Assembly (NCBI GenBank): GCA_934454435.1
Contig: CAKSGA010000033.1
Location: forward strand, 1-21,786
Direction of reading: 5' to 3'
Length of the DNA stretch: 21,786 bases
Source of the DNA: an uncultured Oscillospiraceae bacterium
Lineage (GTDB): Bacteria; Bacillota; Clostridia; Oscillospirales; Ruminococcaceae
A program made the translations under genes and the position numbers. Of this stretch, positions 14,470 through 21,786 are shown piece after piece. The notes beneath the pieces were generated by a model. That model searched no databases. It saw only the letters and a program-made list of their open reading frames with translations, and was not told the origin of the DNA. How positions within the stretch are numbered: position 1 is the stretch's first letter; every line of letters begins with the position of its first letter.

Positions 14470-15234
14470 TCAGAAATAGTTGTTGCGTATCTCCTTGGTG
14501 GCAAATGCGCCCTCCAGGGTCTGGCCCTCAACGTCCGGGTGAAGTCCGTCCCTGAGATACTTGCCCCTGCCGCCGATCACCTCGAACTTTTCGCAGATGC
14601 CGCAGCCGCTGTATGTATCAATGACCTGCACCGAAAGTCCGCTGCATATTCTGCGCAGACATGCAATGGTCTTTTCTATCTTCCTGTTGTGCTCCGGAGT
14701 AGCAGTCTGGATAGGGGTCAGGACAAATATCCTGCAAAGCGGGAAGTTCTCCTGAATGGTCTGAATGCACCAGCGTGCAGCGCCTGCCTCGGTGAACAGG
14801 TCGATGTTCCCGTTGCCGGAAAGTTCCTTGCCGGTGAGCGCCTTGTCAGGGTCGCCGATGAATTCTTCCAGGTCGTTGGTCCCCATTGCAAAAGCAAAAA
14901 TATCCGGCGTGGGGAAATTGCCGCTCTTCACCTCTGCAAGAAAACGCTGGATATGCACCACTGCGCAGTTATTAGCACGCTTCTGCATTTCAACAGCGTC
15001 CTCGGTGGGCTCCCAGCCGTCGCTTATGCCTGCAAAATCCGCAGCGCCGTAGTCCTGGGTAGTTACGGTCCTTGTGCCTGCTTCCAGGTTCCGCTTGTAC
15101 CACACGGAGCTCCCCACTGCAACGTTGCTGTGGGACTTCATGCCGAGATTTTTGTACACATGCCAGCTCCACTGTTCACCTGCGGTAATGCTGTCGCCGT
15201 CTATTCCAAGGTTAAGATTTTCAAAGATTTCCAT
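14470..15234 (-). CDS. SGNH/GDSL-family hydrolase
   Basis: 254-residue esterase-type enzyme. The four conserved blocks are visible: GDS with nucleophile S15 (GIDGDSITAGE), a Gly in VAVGSS (block II), GTND with N120 (block III), and DGLHP with D229 and H232 (block V). No signal peptide is seen, so it is probably cytosolic. Substrates in this family range from lipid to acetylated sugars and cannot be inferred here. The start follows AGGAGA and a strong upstream promoter. It heads a unit with the Rsm22-like gene 10 bases downstream; no functional link between the two is obvious. Confidence 0.88.
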   Translation of the reverse strand: MEIFENLNLGIDGDSITAGEQWSWHVYKNLGMKSHSNVAVGSSVWYKRNLEAGTRTVTTQDYGAADFAGISDGWEPTEDAVEMQKRANNCAVVHIQRFLAEVKSGNFPTPDIFAFAMGTNDLEEFIGDPDKALTGKELSGNGNIDLFTEAGAARWCIQTIQENFPLCRIFVLTPIQTATPEHNRKIEKTIACLRRICSGLSVQVIDTYSGCGICEKFEVIGGRGKYLRDGLHPDVEGQTLEGAFATKEIRNNYF

Positions 15235-15264
15235 ATATTTCTCCTGTAGTTTTACTCAGATACT

Positions 15265-15293
15265 ATTTTACCACAAACAGGCAGGATTGTCAA
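15265..15293 (-). promoter_or_regulatory. Near-consensus promoter for the SGNH hydrolase gene
   Basis: On the minus strand: TTGACA (15293-15288), 17 bases, TAAAAT (15270-15265). It would give a leader of about 25 bases including AGGAGA. It lies just after the radical SAM gene stop, so it begins a new unit. Confidence 0.75.
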
Positions 15294-15302
15294 CACAGAA
15301 TC

Positions 15303-16187
15303 TCAAATTCCTGTCAGGTCAAAGTCCGGGGTGTACTCCTCCTTTGCGGAGCTGCGTTCCTGCATGAACCCCTCCAGACCCGCACTGTAAACAGCGTCCA
15401 GAGCCTTGCGGTACTCGAACGTGGTGAGCCGGCGGTCGAGCCCCTTTATCTCCTTTGCCTTCCAGAACGGCGTGTACTGGCTCATCAGGCTGAACAGCAC
15501 GTCCGTGCCGAAACGCTCCCCCACCCGGCGAATGACCTCTTCAGAGTCGTGGTAATGCCCGGGTATCACCAGATGTCGTATTATCACGCCTTTTCTGAGC
15601 ATTCCGGAGCCGTCCGTGACAGGTTTTCCGGTCTGGCGGAGCATCTCCTCCGCCGCTTTCATAGCCGTGTCGAAATAATGCGGAGCCGAGGACAGCTCCA
15701 CTGCGAGCTCGTCTGAATAGTACTGGATGTCCGGCAGGTATATGTCCACATAGCCCTCCAGCATGCGGAGGGTTTCTGCACGCTCATAACCGCCGCAGTT
15801 GTACACCACCGGGATATTCAGCCTGCCCCGGGTCATGTCCAGCGCCCGTATTATCTCCGGCACGAAGGGCGTGGGGCTTACAAGGTTGATGTTCCATGCG
15901 CCCCGGTCCTGGAGCTCCAGAAATATCTCCGCAAGGCGTTCGGTCGTGATGTCCTTTCCGAACCCTCCGGCGCTGATATCATGGTTCTGGCAGAAAATAC
16001 ACCTCATCACACAGCCGGAGAAGAACACCGTGCCGCTCCCCCGGGAGCTGTCAGTGCCGCTGATACAGGGCTCCTCCCACTGGTGGAGCGCTGCCCTGGC
16101 GACCCGCACGCCGTTCTTCATTCCGCAGAAGCCGGTCTTTTCGGCACGGTCTGCGCCGCATCTTCTCGGGCAGAGTTCGCAGCCCAT
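15303..16187 (-). CDS. Radical SAM protein, PflA-like (COG1313 type)
   Basis: 294-residue radical SAM enzyme. The SAM-cluster motif is CVMRCIFCQN (C59, C63, C66). An N-terminal cysteine block (C3, C6, C10, C21 in MGCELCPRRCGADRAEKTGFCG) probably binds a metal, as in COG1313 'PflA-like' proteins. Conserved later segments include NLVSPTPFVPEII, VYNCGGYE and HLVIPGHYHDSEE, the last matching the family's 'RHLVLP.....S' region. No glycyl-radical enzyme lies nearby, so an activase role is unproven. The ATG at 16187 is used because GGGGTGAT lies just upstream; a GTG at 16205 is unlikely. The gene is the last of the EAL-HDOD/FkbM unit, 54 bases after the previous gene. Confidence 0.85.
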   Translation of the reverse strand: MGCELCPRRCGADRAEKTGFCGMKNGVRVARAALHQWEEPCISGTDSSRGSGTVFFSGCVMRCIFCQNHDISAGGFGKDITTERLAEIFLELQDRGAWNINLVSPTPFVPEIIRALDMTRGRLNIPVVYNCGGYERAETLRMLEGYVDIYLPDIQYYSDELAVELSSAPHYFDTAMKAAEEMLRQTGKPVTDGSGMLRKGVIIRHLVIPGHYHDSEEVIRRVGERFGTDVLFSLMSQYTPFWKAKEIKGLDRRLTTFEYRKALDAVYSAGLEGFMQERSSAKEEYTPDFDLTGI

Positions 16188-16210
16188 AACATCACCCCAA
16201 AACACAGCAA

Positions 16211-16234
16211 TACCGGGCAGGATCCTGACCGGTA
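16211..16234. repeat. Near-perfect 24-base palindrome
   Basis: TACCGG (16211-16216) and CCGGTA (16229-16234) enclose CAGGATCCTG (16218-16227), with a single G/A mismatch at 16217/16228. It forms a stem of 10 pairs with a GATC loop in the 54-base gap before the radical SAM gene. No T-run follows in either direction. Confidence 0.65.
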
Positions 16235-16241
16235 CAGCATA

Positions 16242-17048
16242 TTACTCCTTATTTGTCATCGCTCCGGTGTCCGCTGTGATAGTCTTTACCAGCTCATACT
16301 GCGGGGCGAGCTTTCCGTTATCGTCAAACGCTATCTTCATATTGACCGCCAGCGAGTCGTTCGAGATGGACGTGAAATCCAGCGGGTTCTCAGCGTCAAC
16401 ATTATAGACATACACGAACGTGACCTCCGGCGGCTTGTCAGCCCTGTCGCCGTGGACTATCGCCCGGAAGCTGCTGCAGTCCTGAAGCGAGAACGCCGCC
16501 TCGGACGCTTCGCCCTTGATTATCGGGTCGATAACGCTCTGCCGCTGAATGAACACCGGATCCTTCTGGGTGTCGTTCTGGGTGTCCTCGGGATAGACGT
16601 TCTGCGCAGCGATGATGGTCCCGTCAGTCACCACGGTGCTGACGTTCATGTCGCAGTAGCGGTAATCCGGGACCGCTTCCTTGCCGTCCGCATTTATGCC
16701 GTTGTAAACGCTGCCGTTTATCATGTAGGTGGAGGTGTCGATCTGCTCCACCGACATCGTGAACACCGGCGCATAAATTATGTTCTGGTACTGCGCCAGG
16801 ACTTCCGTCAGGTCAGCGACCTGCACAGAGCCGTCCTGGGACTCGTTCATCTTGACGATTATCTCGGAAAGCGTTTCATTGGCGGAAAGGTCCGTGGTGT
16901 AAACCCTCGTCACCGACTCTGACGCACCATCGTTGTTCCTGACGTCCCCGCAGAATATCATCTCCCGGGCGTTCAGCATGAGTATCAGATACGCCGCCAG
17001 TCCTACCAGCACCAGTGCGATAAGCACGATACCTATTACAATTTTCAT
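16242..17048 (-). CDS. Membrane-anchored protein of unknown function
   Basis: 268 residues, family not recognised. A single N-terminal hydrophobic segment (about 4-25) probably anchors the protein, leaving the rest outside the membrane. The exterior part mixes beta-rich and acidic segments: ESVTRVYTTDLSANETLSEIIVKMNES, VFTMSVEQIDTSTYMINGSVYNGI, then a PVFIQRQSVIDPIIKG strand region and a C-terminal VTFVYVYNVDAENPLDFTSISND. No catalytic motif or lipobox is seen, and there are few cysteines. The start follows GAGGT at 7 bases and overlaps the end of the FkbM gene, so it belongs to that operon. It may be a scaffold or binding protein; nothing more is supported. Confidence 0.7.
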   Translation of the reverse strand: MKIVIGIVLIALVLVGLAAYLILMLNAREMIFCGDVRNNDGASESVTRVYTTDLSANETLSEIIVKMNESQDGSVQVADLTEVLAQYQNIIYAPVFTMSVEQIDTSTYMINGSVYNGINADGKEAVPDYRYCDMNVSTVVTDGTIIAAQNVYPEDTQNDTQKDPVFIQRQSVIDPIIKGEASEAAFSLQDCSSFRAIVHGDRADKPPEVTFVYVYNVDAENPLDFTSISNDSLAVNMKIAFDDNGKLAPQYELVKTITADTGAMTNKE

Positions 17049-17056
17049 AGACTACC

Positions 17057-18154
17057 TCATATGCAGTACAGATTTGTGTCCCAGTCCGGAATGTACGGGT
17101 GGTGCCGCATATAAAACCTGTATTTCTTATTGATACCTGCGATCTGAAGCGGTATCGCAAACATGTCCTCGTTCCTGTGATAAAGCGCCACTGAGAGCTT
17201 CGGGCGGTGCTCAGATATCGTATGACGTGCCCCCTCTATCGCCTGGCGCTCGCTGCCCTCGACATCATACTTGATGAATGTCGCAGCGTCCCCCTGGAGC
17301 ATATGGTCAACGCTCATCATATTGACCTCACGGTACCTTGCGGGATTTGCCGCACGCACCGGGTCGGTTTCGTCCACCTTGGAGCTCCTGCCGGCACGCA
17401 GGCTGAACCGCATGATCGTTTCACTGTCCCAGGCGCCGCAGTTGTACGCCTCCAGCAGACCGGAGCCTATCATGTACAGCCGACGCTTCAGCTTGACATA
17501 GTTGCGGTGATCCGGCTCCATCGCATATATCTTGCGGAAATGCATTCCGGTTTCATTCAGGAACCTCACTATCGTGTCGCCGTTATATGCGCCGAGGTCA
17601 ACGTAGGTTTCCTCTGCGCCGACCTTCAGCAGGTCGTACATTTCCTCTTCCGGGCTTTCGCATGCCCTGAGATACCCGAGCCTGCCGCTGAGCTTATAGC
17701 GTATGATGTCCTCGAACACCCGCTTCGACTGTTCGTCTGCAAGCATGTTATAGACCTTCAGCAGCTCTTCACGGTGCTCCCTCGCATAGTCCAGCGTGAA
17801 CAGACCGTCACCCACGACCGGGACATTCGGCGCATAAAGCTCATGCTTCTCCGCAATGCCCTGTATATGCTCCATCACCTCCGGGAGCTGGCTCCCGAAG
17901 CACACGAGTATCAGGAAATCATCGCCGTAAAGCTCCTCGACCTCCGAGAGCTTCTTCACACGATACCCCAGAAAGCTGTGACCCCTGACGAACTCATCGC
18001 TCGCCATGATGTCCGCCACCGGAGCACCTATCTCGTCCAGCACCGCTTTTATCTTCTCGGCGCCGTCCCCCATGCCGTAAAGCACGATCTTCTTTTCCGT
18101 CTGCCGCAGGTAGTCCCACAGGCAGGCGTCTATCTCATCAAGAAAGAATGCCAT
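17057..18154 (-). CDS. FkbM-family methyltransferase with N-terminal Rossmann-like region
   Basis: 365 residues. Residues about 22-110 form a Rossmann-like region (KKIVLYGMGDGAEKI ... YGDDFLILVCFGSQ), similar to those fused to sugar-related enzymes. The FkbM domain runs from about 180 to 320, with motif I VDLGAYNGDT (185-194), acidic MEPD (212-215) and KYDVEGSE (295-302). Family members methylate hydroxyl groups, often on glycans or polyketides. At the end a 'YHRNEDMFAIPLQIAGI' and a Tyr-rich C-terminus look typical of ruminococcal or clostridial members. The start follows GGAAAGG, 21 bases after the EAL-HDOD stop; the next gene begins 8 bases after its stop. The acceptor is unknown; no glycosyltransferase is adjacent. 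Confidence 0.9.
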   Translation of the reverse strand: MAFFLDEIDACLWDYLRQTEKKIVLYGMGDGAEKIKAVLDEIGAPVADIMASDEFVRGHSFLGYRVKKLSEVEELYGDDFLILVCFGSQLPEVMEHIQGIAEKHELYAPNVPVVGDGLFTLDYAREHREELLKVYNMLADEQSKRVFEDIIRYKLSGRLGYLRACESPEEEMYDLLKVGAEETYVDLGAYNGDTIVRFLNETGMHFRKIYAMEPDHRNYVKLKRRLYMIGSGLLEAYNCGAWDSETIMRFSLRAGRSSKVDETDPVRAANPARYREVNMMSVDHMLQGDAATFIKYDVEGSERQAIEGARHTISEHRPKLSVALYHRNEDMFAIPLQIAGINKKYRFYMRHHPYIPDWDTNLYCI

Positions 18155-18175
18155 ATATGCCTTTCCGGACGCAGA

Positions 18176-19390
18176 TCACATCATTCGGATCTGCTCCGCC
18201 TCCTTAACACACTGGACAAATGCCTCTGCAATCCTTGAGCTGTCCAGATGGTATTTTTCAACGTAGGTATCTACTGTCGCCCAGTCCGCCTTTTCGTAGC
18301 TGTAGGCGAGGTCGAACACGTCACTGTACACGCCGCCCTTGCCCATAAGGCCGTTCTTTATCTCCGGCGTCAGCGGGAATTCATCCAATGCCTGCGCCAG
18401 CGCACGCTCACCGCCATAGGTTACCATCGAGAGCAGTCCCATCAGGTAGAACGAATCCGCCTGGGGAGACGCTTCCGGTATCATCAGCGCAAGCTGCTTG
18501 CAGAACTTCGCCAGCAGACAGGATATACGCATGAGCTCCACGTTATCGCTGCGGGTTATACGCTGCATACCCATCAGGTATATCCACTCCCGCAGGTAGT
18601 CCAGCCCGAGAATGACCAGAGCCTGCCCTATAGAGCTCACCCTGTTCCTCACACCGAAATAAACGGAATTTATAAGCCTCAGCAGCCGCTGACACATAGC
18701 GGTATCGCAGGAAATAACGTCCACGATGTCGCTGAATTCCGGCTCCGGCTGAGACACGAGCTGCATGACCCTCATGAAATTCACCGGCAGCGGAGTTATG
18801 CTGTTGCGGGACATGATGGTCGGCTTTGCAAAATAGTATCCCTGCATGAAGCTGCACCCGAGCTTCTTCGCCCACTCGAACTCTTCCTGGCTCTCGATCT
18901 TCTCTGCGAGCATTATCTTGTTGGAGTAGCGGCAGATGTACGCAGTGTCCTCAATGGACTTCTGAGGGGTGCGGAAATCTATCTTGACGATATCGCCAAG
19001 GTCGAACAGCTCACTGTAGCTGTTGTCGTATTCAAAATCGTCCAGCGCAAGCGTGTAGCCACGCTCCTTGAGCTCCTGACAGGCGCCGAGAAGCTCCTCG
19101 TCCATCATCAGGTTCTCCAGCACCTCGACCACGACCAGCTCCGGTGCGATCATCTTGGGAACACCACGCTTCAGCAGGTTCGAGGTGAAATTGATGAACG
19201 CCTTGTTCTTGCCGATTATTTCAGAAATGTTGAGCCCGAAAAAGGCATTGGTCACCACATCGGCAGTAGAGGCGTCGCCGTCCAGCCCGTTATATGCATT
19301 CTGGCTGCCGTTGCTGCGGTAGAGGAGCTCGTAGCCATACACATGATTATCAGTGTCAAAAATCGGCTGCCGTGCCATATAAACGTCCAT
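18176..19390 (-). CDS. EAL-HDOD (YuxH-type) signalling protein
   Basis: 404-residue cytosolic protein of the COG3434 type. Residues 1-195 are an EAL-like domain: 'ARQPIFDTDNHVYGYELLYR' (E21 of the EAL triad present as ELL), INFTSNLL (N68), VVEVLE (E89), LALDDFEYDNSYSEL (D117, D118), VKIDF (K137), LAEKIE (E163) and MQGYYFAKP (Q183). The usual EAL metal and catalytic positions are largely kept, although this subgroup is often a receptor, not an active c-di-GMP phosphodiesterase. Residues about 200-400 are a HDOD domain. The start at 19390 is chosen because a strong promoter at 19448-19476 places transcription downstream of the longer open frame. First gene of the unit; FkbM follows 21 bases after the stop. 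Confidence 0.9.
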   Translation of the reverse strand: MDVYMARQPIFDTDNHVYGYELLYRSNGSQNAYNGLDGDASTADVVTNAFFGLNISEIIGKNKAFINFTSNLLKRGVPKMIAPELVVVEVLENLMMDEELLGACQELKERGYTLALDDFEYDNSYSELFDLGDIVKIDFRTPQKSIEDTAYICRYSNKIMLAEKIESQEEFEWAKKLGCSFMQGYYFAKPTIMSRNSITPLPVNFMRVMQLVSQPEPEFSDIVDVISCDTAMCQRLLRLINSVYFGVRNRVSSIGQALVILGLDYLREWIYLMGMQRITRSDNVELMRISCLLAKFCKQLALMIPEASPQADSFYLMGLLSMVTYGGERALAQALDEFPLTPEIKNGLMGKGGVYSDVFDLAYSYEKADWATVDTYVEKYHLDSSRIAEAFVQCVKEAEQIRMM

Positions 19391-19447
19391 ACCTATCCCG
19401 CCTTTCTGTCCGGGCGGCAGATCATTCGCTGCTGCCCCTATTATATA

Positions 19448-19476
19448 ATTATACAGTATTTCGGCGATTTTTTCAA
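19448..19476 (-). promoter_or_regulatory. Near-consensus promoter for the EAL-HDOD operon
   Basis: On the minus strand: TTGAAA (19476-19471), exactly 17 bases, TATAAT (19453-19448). The expected start of transcription near 19441 leaves a leader of about 50 bases and excludes starts upstream of 19441. Confidence 0.85.
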
Positions 19477-19553
19477 GGGTAGTGAAATACAAAACCGCAT
19501 TTTTTGATTTTTTGGCAGATTTGCACAATACTAACCAGGTATATTCTACAACG

Positions 19554-19593
19554 AAAAAACAAAAAGGACCCCCGCAGATTTCTCCGCAGGGGT
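19554..19593 (-). terminator. Intrinsic terminator after the tryptophan-type ABC operon
   Basis: On the minus strand, ACCCCTGCGG (19593-19584) pairs with CTGCGGGGGT (19577-19568), ten pairs with two G-T wobbles and a 6-base loop, followed by CCTTTTTGTTTTTTC. It lies 24 bases after the ATPase gene stop. Confidence 0.9.
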
Positions 19594-19616
19594 AAATGTA
19601 TCGGTGAGAAAAGTTA

Positions 19617-20420
19617 TTACTTTCCGTTGGAAAGCAGCATACGGTCGTTGTTCAGTGCGGAACCGCTGGCTTCCTCGAACTTCTGGAGCAGGTCCTCTAC
19701 GGTAAGGTTCTTCTTCTCCTCGCCCTTTACGTCATAGATGATCTTTCCGTCGTTCATCATGATCAGGCGGTTGCCGTACTCGATAGCGTTCGCCATATTG
19801 TGAGTTACCATCATGGCGGTCAGGTGGTTTGCGGCGATTATCTCGTCGGAAAGCTGGAGCACCTTTGCTGCCGTCTTGGGGTCAAGGGCGGCGGTGTGCT
19901 CGTCAAGCAGGAGTATCTGCGGCTTCTTCAGGGTCGCCATCAGCAGCGTCAGCGCCTGGCGCTGTCCGCCGGAAAGCAGACCTACCTTGGAGGTCATACG
20001 GTCCTCAAGTCCCAGGTCGAGGGTCTTGAGCAGCTCGTGGTACCTCTCACGCTCCTTACGGGTAATTCCCCAGCCCAGCAGCCTGGGATTGCCACGGCGT
20101 GCAGCAAGGGCGAGGTTCTCCTGGATCTCCATATCGGCTGCGGTGCCGGTCATGGGGTCCTGGAACACTCTGCCGATGTACTTCGCACGCTGATGCTCTG
20201 AAAGACCGGTGACATTGTTGCCGTCGATGATTATTGCACCGCTGTCCACCGGCCACACGCCCGCTATAGCGTTCAGCGTGGTGGATTTGCCTGCGCCGTT
20301 TCCGCCGATTATGGTGACGAAGTCACCGTCCTCCAGCTTGATGGAAACGCCGTTGAGCGCTTTCTTTTCGTTAATGGTGCCCGGATTGAACGCCTTTTTG
20401 ATGTTTACAAGCTCCAGCAT
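19617..20420 (-). CDS. ABC transporter ATP-binding protein (COG1101, tryptophan-type)
   Basis: 267-residue ATPase driving an importer. Walker A GGNGAGKST is at 39-47, Q-loop Q87 (VFQDP), signature LSGGQ at 149-153, and Walker B with catalytic glutamate ILLLDEH at 169-175. D-loop (ALDP) and H-loop (VTHN) follow. The 'LLLDEHTAALDPKTA' and 'FQDPMTGTAADMEIQENL' wording is typical of COG1101. The start follows AAGGAGG, one base after the permease stop. With the upstream permease and COG2984-type binding protein it forms a system that in several Gram-positives imports tryptophan or related compounds; the actual substrate cannot be read. Ends at a strong terminator. Confidence 0.95.
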   Translation of the reverse strand: MLELVNIKKAFNPGTINEKKALNGVSIKLEDGDFVTIIGGNGAGKSTTLNAIAGVWPVDSGAIIIDGNNVTGLSEHQRAKYIGRVFQDPMTGTAADMEIQENLALAARRGNPRLLGWGITRKERERYHELLKTLDLGLEDRMTSKVGLLSGGQRQALTLLMATLKKPQILLLDEHTAALDPKTAAKVLQLSDEIIAANHLTAMMVTHNMANAIEYGNRLIMMNDGKIIYDVKGEEKKNLTVEDLLQKFEEASGSALNNDRMLLSNGK

Positions 20421-20421
20421 A

Positions 20422-21456
20422 TCACTTGCCCTCCTTATTGGGACTGGTAACTGAGTTCACCAGTGCCGAATTGAGGCTGTCAGCCTCGTCCAGCGCCGCA
20501 TTGAGCGCACGCTTTCCCGCCTTGCGGAAGGAAGTCTTGCTCGTTTTCTGGATATACGGAACAGCAAGGAACAGTGCAACGATGATAGCAGAGAACAACT
20601 TAGTGTTGTCGGTGGAAAGACCGATCAGCATTACAATTCTCAGGACAACAAAGTATACGATAGCGCCGATGGCAGTAAAGGCAAGCTTGCCGATGAAGTT
20701 GAAGTGCTTGCGCAGAATGACCTCGCCCAGCACCATGCCGATTATTACCGCCGCCAGACCGATAACGATAGCGCCACGGCCCATGTTTACGTCAGCGAAG
20801 CCCTGGTACTGAGCCAGCAGTGCGCCGGAAAGTCCCACAAAGCCGTTGGAGAGCACCAGTGCAATGATGGTGGTGCGCTTGGTATTGATACCCTCCGCCT
20901 TTGACATTGCGGAGTTGCAGCCGGTGGCACGTATCGACATACCGTACTCAGTTCCGAAGAACCAGTACAGCGCAGCGATTATCAGCACCACGAACAGCAG
21001 CCCGGTGCCGACGGTGCGGATAATGTCGAACGGAGTATTACCGGCGGTTACAAATCTCGAGGAGATGACCAGCGGATATTTGTCAACGCTTATCGGGGCG
21101 TTAGCCTTGCCGTTGATGTCAAGGTAAACGGAATAGAGTGCCAGCTGGGTCAGGATACCGGAAAGGATACCGGGAATGCCCAGCATGGTGTTCAGCAGCG
21201 CCGTGACAAGTCCCGCCATGCAGCCCGCAAGGAATGCAATGAGCATAGCGACCGGAACGGGAACGCCGTTCGTGATAAGTACGACAGCGGTAACGCCGCC
21301 CAGACCCAGGGTGCCGTCAACGGTAAGGTCTGCGAAATCCAGTATCTTGTATGTGATGAATACGCCGATCGCCATAATTCCCCAGATAAGCCCCTGCGTG
21401 ATATCACCGGGCAGACTGTTTCCAAATGTCGTCAGCTTGGTTAAAATCAGATCCAT
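20422..21456 (-). CDS. ABC transporter permease (COG4120, tryptophan-type)
   Basis: 344-residue integral membrane protein. It has about eight to nine hydrophobic spans, including GLIWGIMAIGVFITYKILDFADLTVDGTLGLGGVT (family start), VAMLIAFLAGCMAGLVTALL, LLFVVLIIAALYWFF and VIIGMVLGEVIL. The loop 'SIRATGCNSAMSKAEGI' corresponds to the EAA-like coupling loop that contacts the ATPase in the LivH/RbsC fold. The C-terminal tail (about 310-344) is basic then acidic and cytosolic. The ATG at 21456 follows GGAGAG at 4-5 bases; the longer frame to 21558 runs into the intercistronic stem-loop and is not used. It lies one base before the ATPase gene and about 130 bases after the binding protein. Confidence 0.93.
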   Translation of the reverse strand: MDLILTKLTTFGNSLPGDITQGLIWGIMAIGVFITYKILDFADLTVDGTLGLGGVTAVVLITNGVPVPVAMLIAFLAGCMAGLVTALLNTMLGIPGILSGILTQLALYSVYLDINGKANAPISVDKYPLVISSRFVTAGNTPFDIIRTVGTGLLFVVLIIAALYWFFGTEYGMSIRATGCNSAMSKAEGINTKRTTIIALVLSNGFVGLSGALLAQYQGFADVNMGRGAIVIGLAAVIIGMVLGEVILRKHFNFIGKLAFTAIGAIVYFVVLRIVMLIGLSTDNTKLFSAIIVALFLAVPYIQKTSKTSFRKAGKRALNAALDEADSLNSALVNSVTSPNKEGK

Positions 21457-21515
21457 AATTCTCTCCGATACATTTTTTGTGTAATATTTTTGCTGTAAAA
21501 AAGTGCCTTTATTTA

Positions 21516-21576
21516 CGCAGAAGCGGGGAACGGACATAGCCCGCACCCCGTTTTGCATTAAATTTTAATTTCTGCG
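21516..21576 (-). other. Intercistronic stem-loop between binding protein and permease
   Basis: Outer arms CGCAGAA (21576-21570) and TTCTGCG (21522-21516) are perfectly complementary. Inside, CGGGG-TG-CGG pairs with CCG-TT-CCCCG around a 7-base loop. No T-run follows at once; TTTTTT comes about 15 bases later. Such elements often shield the binding-protein mRNA or reduce read-through into the permease. Confidence 0.55.
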
Positions 21577-21586
21577 CTGCTATGAA

Positions 21587-21786
21587 TTACTCAGCGTCAA
21601 CAGGCTCGTAACCCTCGGGAGGAGTGATGCCGAGCTCTTCGCAGATAGCTGCGTTGTACTTCTTGATGGGGTTAGCAGCGGAACCGATCTGCATAGTGGA
21701 AACGTCAGCGCCGTTTACCAGGATATCGTATGCCATCTCACCGGTAGCTCTGCCGAGGTCATAGTAGCTGATGGACAGTGTAGCAA
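21587..21786 (-). CDS. COG2984-type (TrpX-like) substrate-binding protein, C-terminal fragment
   Basis: The last 66 residues of a solute-binding protein that continues beyond the right edge. The visible part reads 'ATLSISYYDLGRATGEMAYDIL', the typical end of the last beta-alpha unit in COG2984 proteins, then 'MQIGSAANPIKKYNAAICEELGI', and ends in TPPEGYEPVDAE. The stop TAA is at 21587-21589. Neighbours are the permease and ATPase of the same type, which supports the assignment. The signal peptide and ligand pocket are outside the window. Confidence 0.85.
   Translation of the reverse strand, partial: ATLSISYYDLGRATGEMAYDILVNGADVSTMQIGSAANPIKKYNAAICEELGITPPEGYEPVDAE

Noticed and set aside
18248..19507. 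Open frame of 419 codons on the plus strand opposite the EAL-HDOD gene
   Set aside because: Shadow frame with His/Arg/Leu-rich product; the minus-strand EAL and HDOD motifs and the promoter explain this DNA.
21457..21558. N-terminal extension of the permease to an upstream start
   Set aside because: The extension encodes a Cys/Arg/Lys-rich stretch across the intercistronic stem-loop, while GGAGAG directly precedes the ATG at 21456 and the family-typical N-terminus begins there.

Overview
The window looks like a chromosomal segment of a Gram-positive gut or rumen Clostridia, most likely a Ruminococcus-like member of the Oscillospiraceae. This is an inference from the GC-rich coding, strong AGGAGG-type ribosome binding sites, several lipoprotein signal peptides, a YuxH-type EAL-HDOD protein, a PadR/HAAS/DUF4097 operon and a tryptophan-type (COG2984/4120/1101) ABC transporter. 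No rRNA, tRNA, CRISPR array, insertion sequence or phage gene was seen. No gene-free stretch exceeds about 230 bases.

Layout. Positions 1-916 (minus) hold the N-terminal part of a BMP/PnrA-type solute-binding lipoprotein. A divergent promoter region follows. Positions 1144-4993 (plus) are a tight operon of two PpiC/parvulin-like lipoproteins, the second without both active-site histidines, and an Orn/Lys/Arg-decarboxylase-family PLP enzyme. The last gene overlaps, tail to tail, a minus-strand triple bacterial-PH-domain membrane protein (4973-6187). Positions 6260-8153 (plus) hold glmU and a nicotinamidase/isochorismatase-like hydrolase. A long stem-loop separates these from the rest, which is all on the minus strand.

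Minus-strand half, in order of transcription. (a) A COG2984-type binding protein (edge-truncated), permease and ATPase, ending at a clear terminator. (b) An EAL-HDOD protein from a near-consensus promoter, then an FkbM methyltransferase, a membrane-anchored unknown protein and a PflA-like radical SAM protein. (c) An SGNH hydrolase from a TTGACA promoter and an Rsm22-like methyltransferase with four candidate Fe-S cysteines. A possible internal promoter then leads to a secreted beta-repeat protein translationally coupled to an Sfp-type phosphopantetheinyl transferase, ending at a terminator. (d) A PadR regulator, a HAAS-domain membrane protein and two DUF4097 beta-repeat proteins, with paired PadR-like operators, one of which covers the -35 element.

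How the genes fit together. Much of the window concerns the cell envelope: extracellular foldases, a precursor enzyme for peptidoglycan and wall polymers (GlmU), PH-domain and DUF4097 proteins, secreted repeat proteins and solute uptake. The most system-like locus is PadR-HAAS-DUF4097-DUF4097. It looks like a self-repressed envelope-response module with one membrane-anchored and one apparently cytosolic DUF4097 protein. The anchored DUF4097 gene is much richer in AT than its neighbours.
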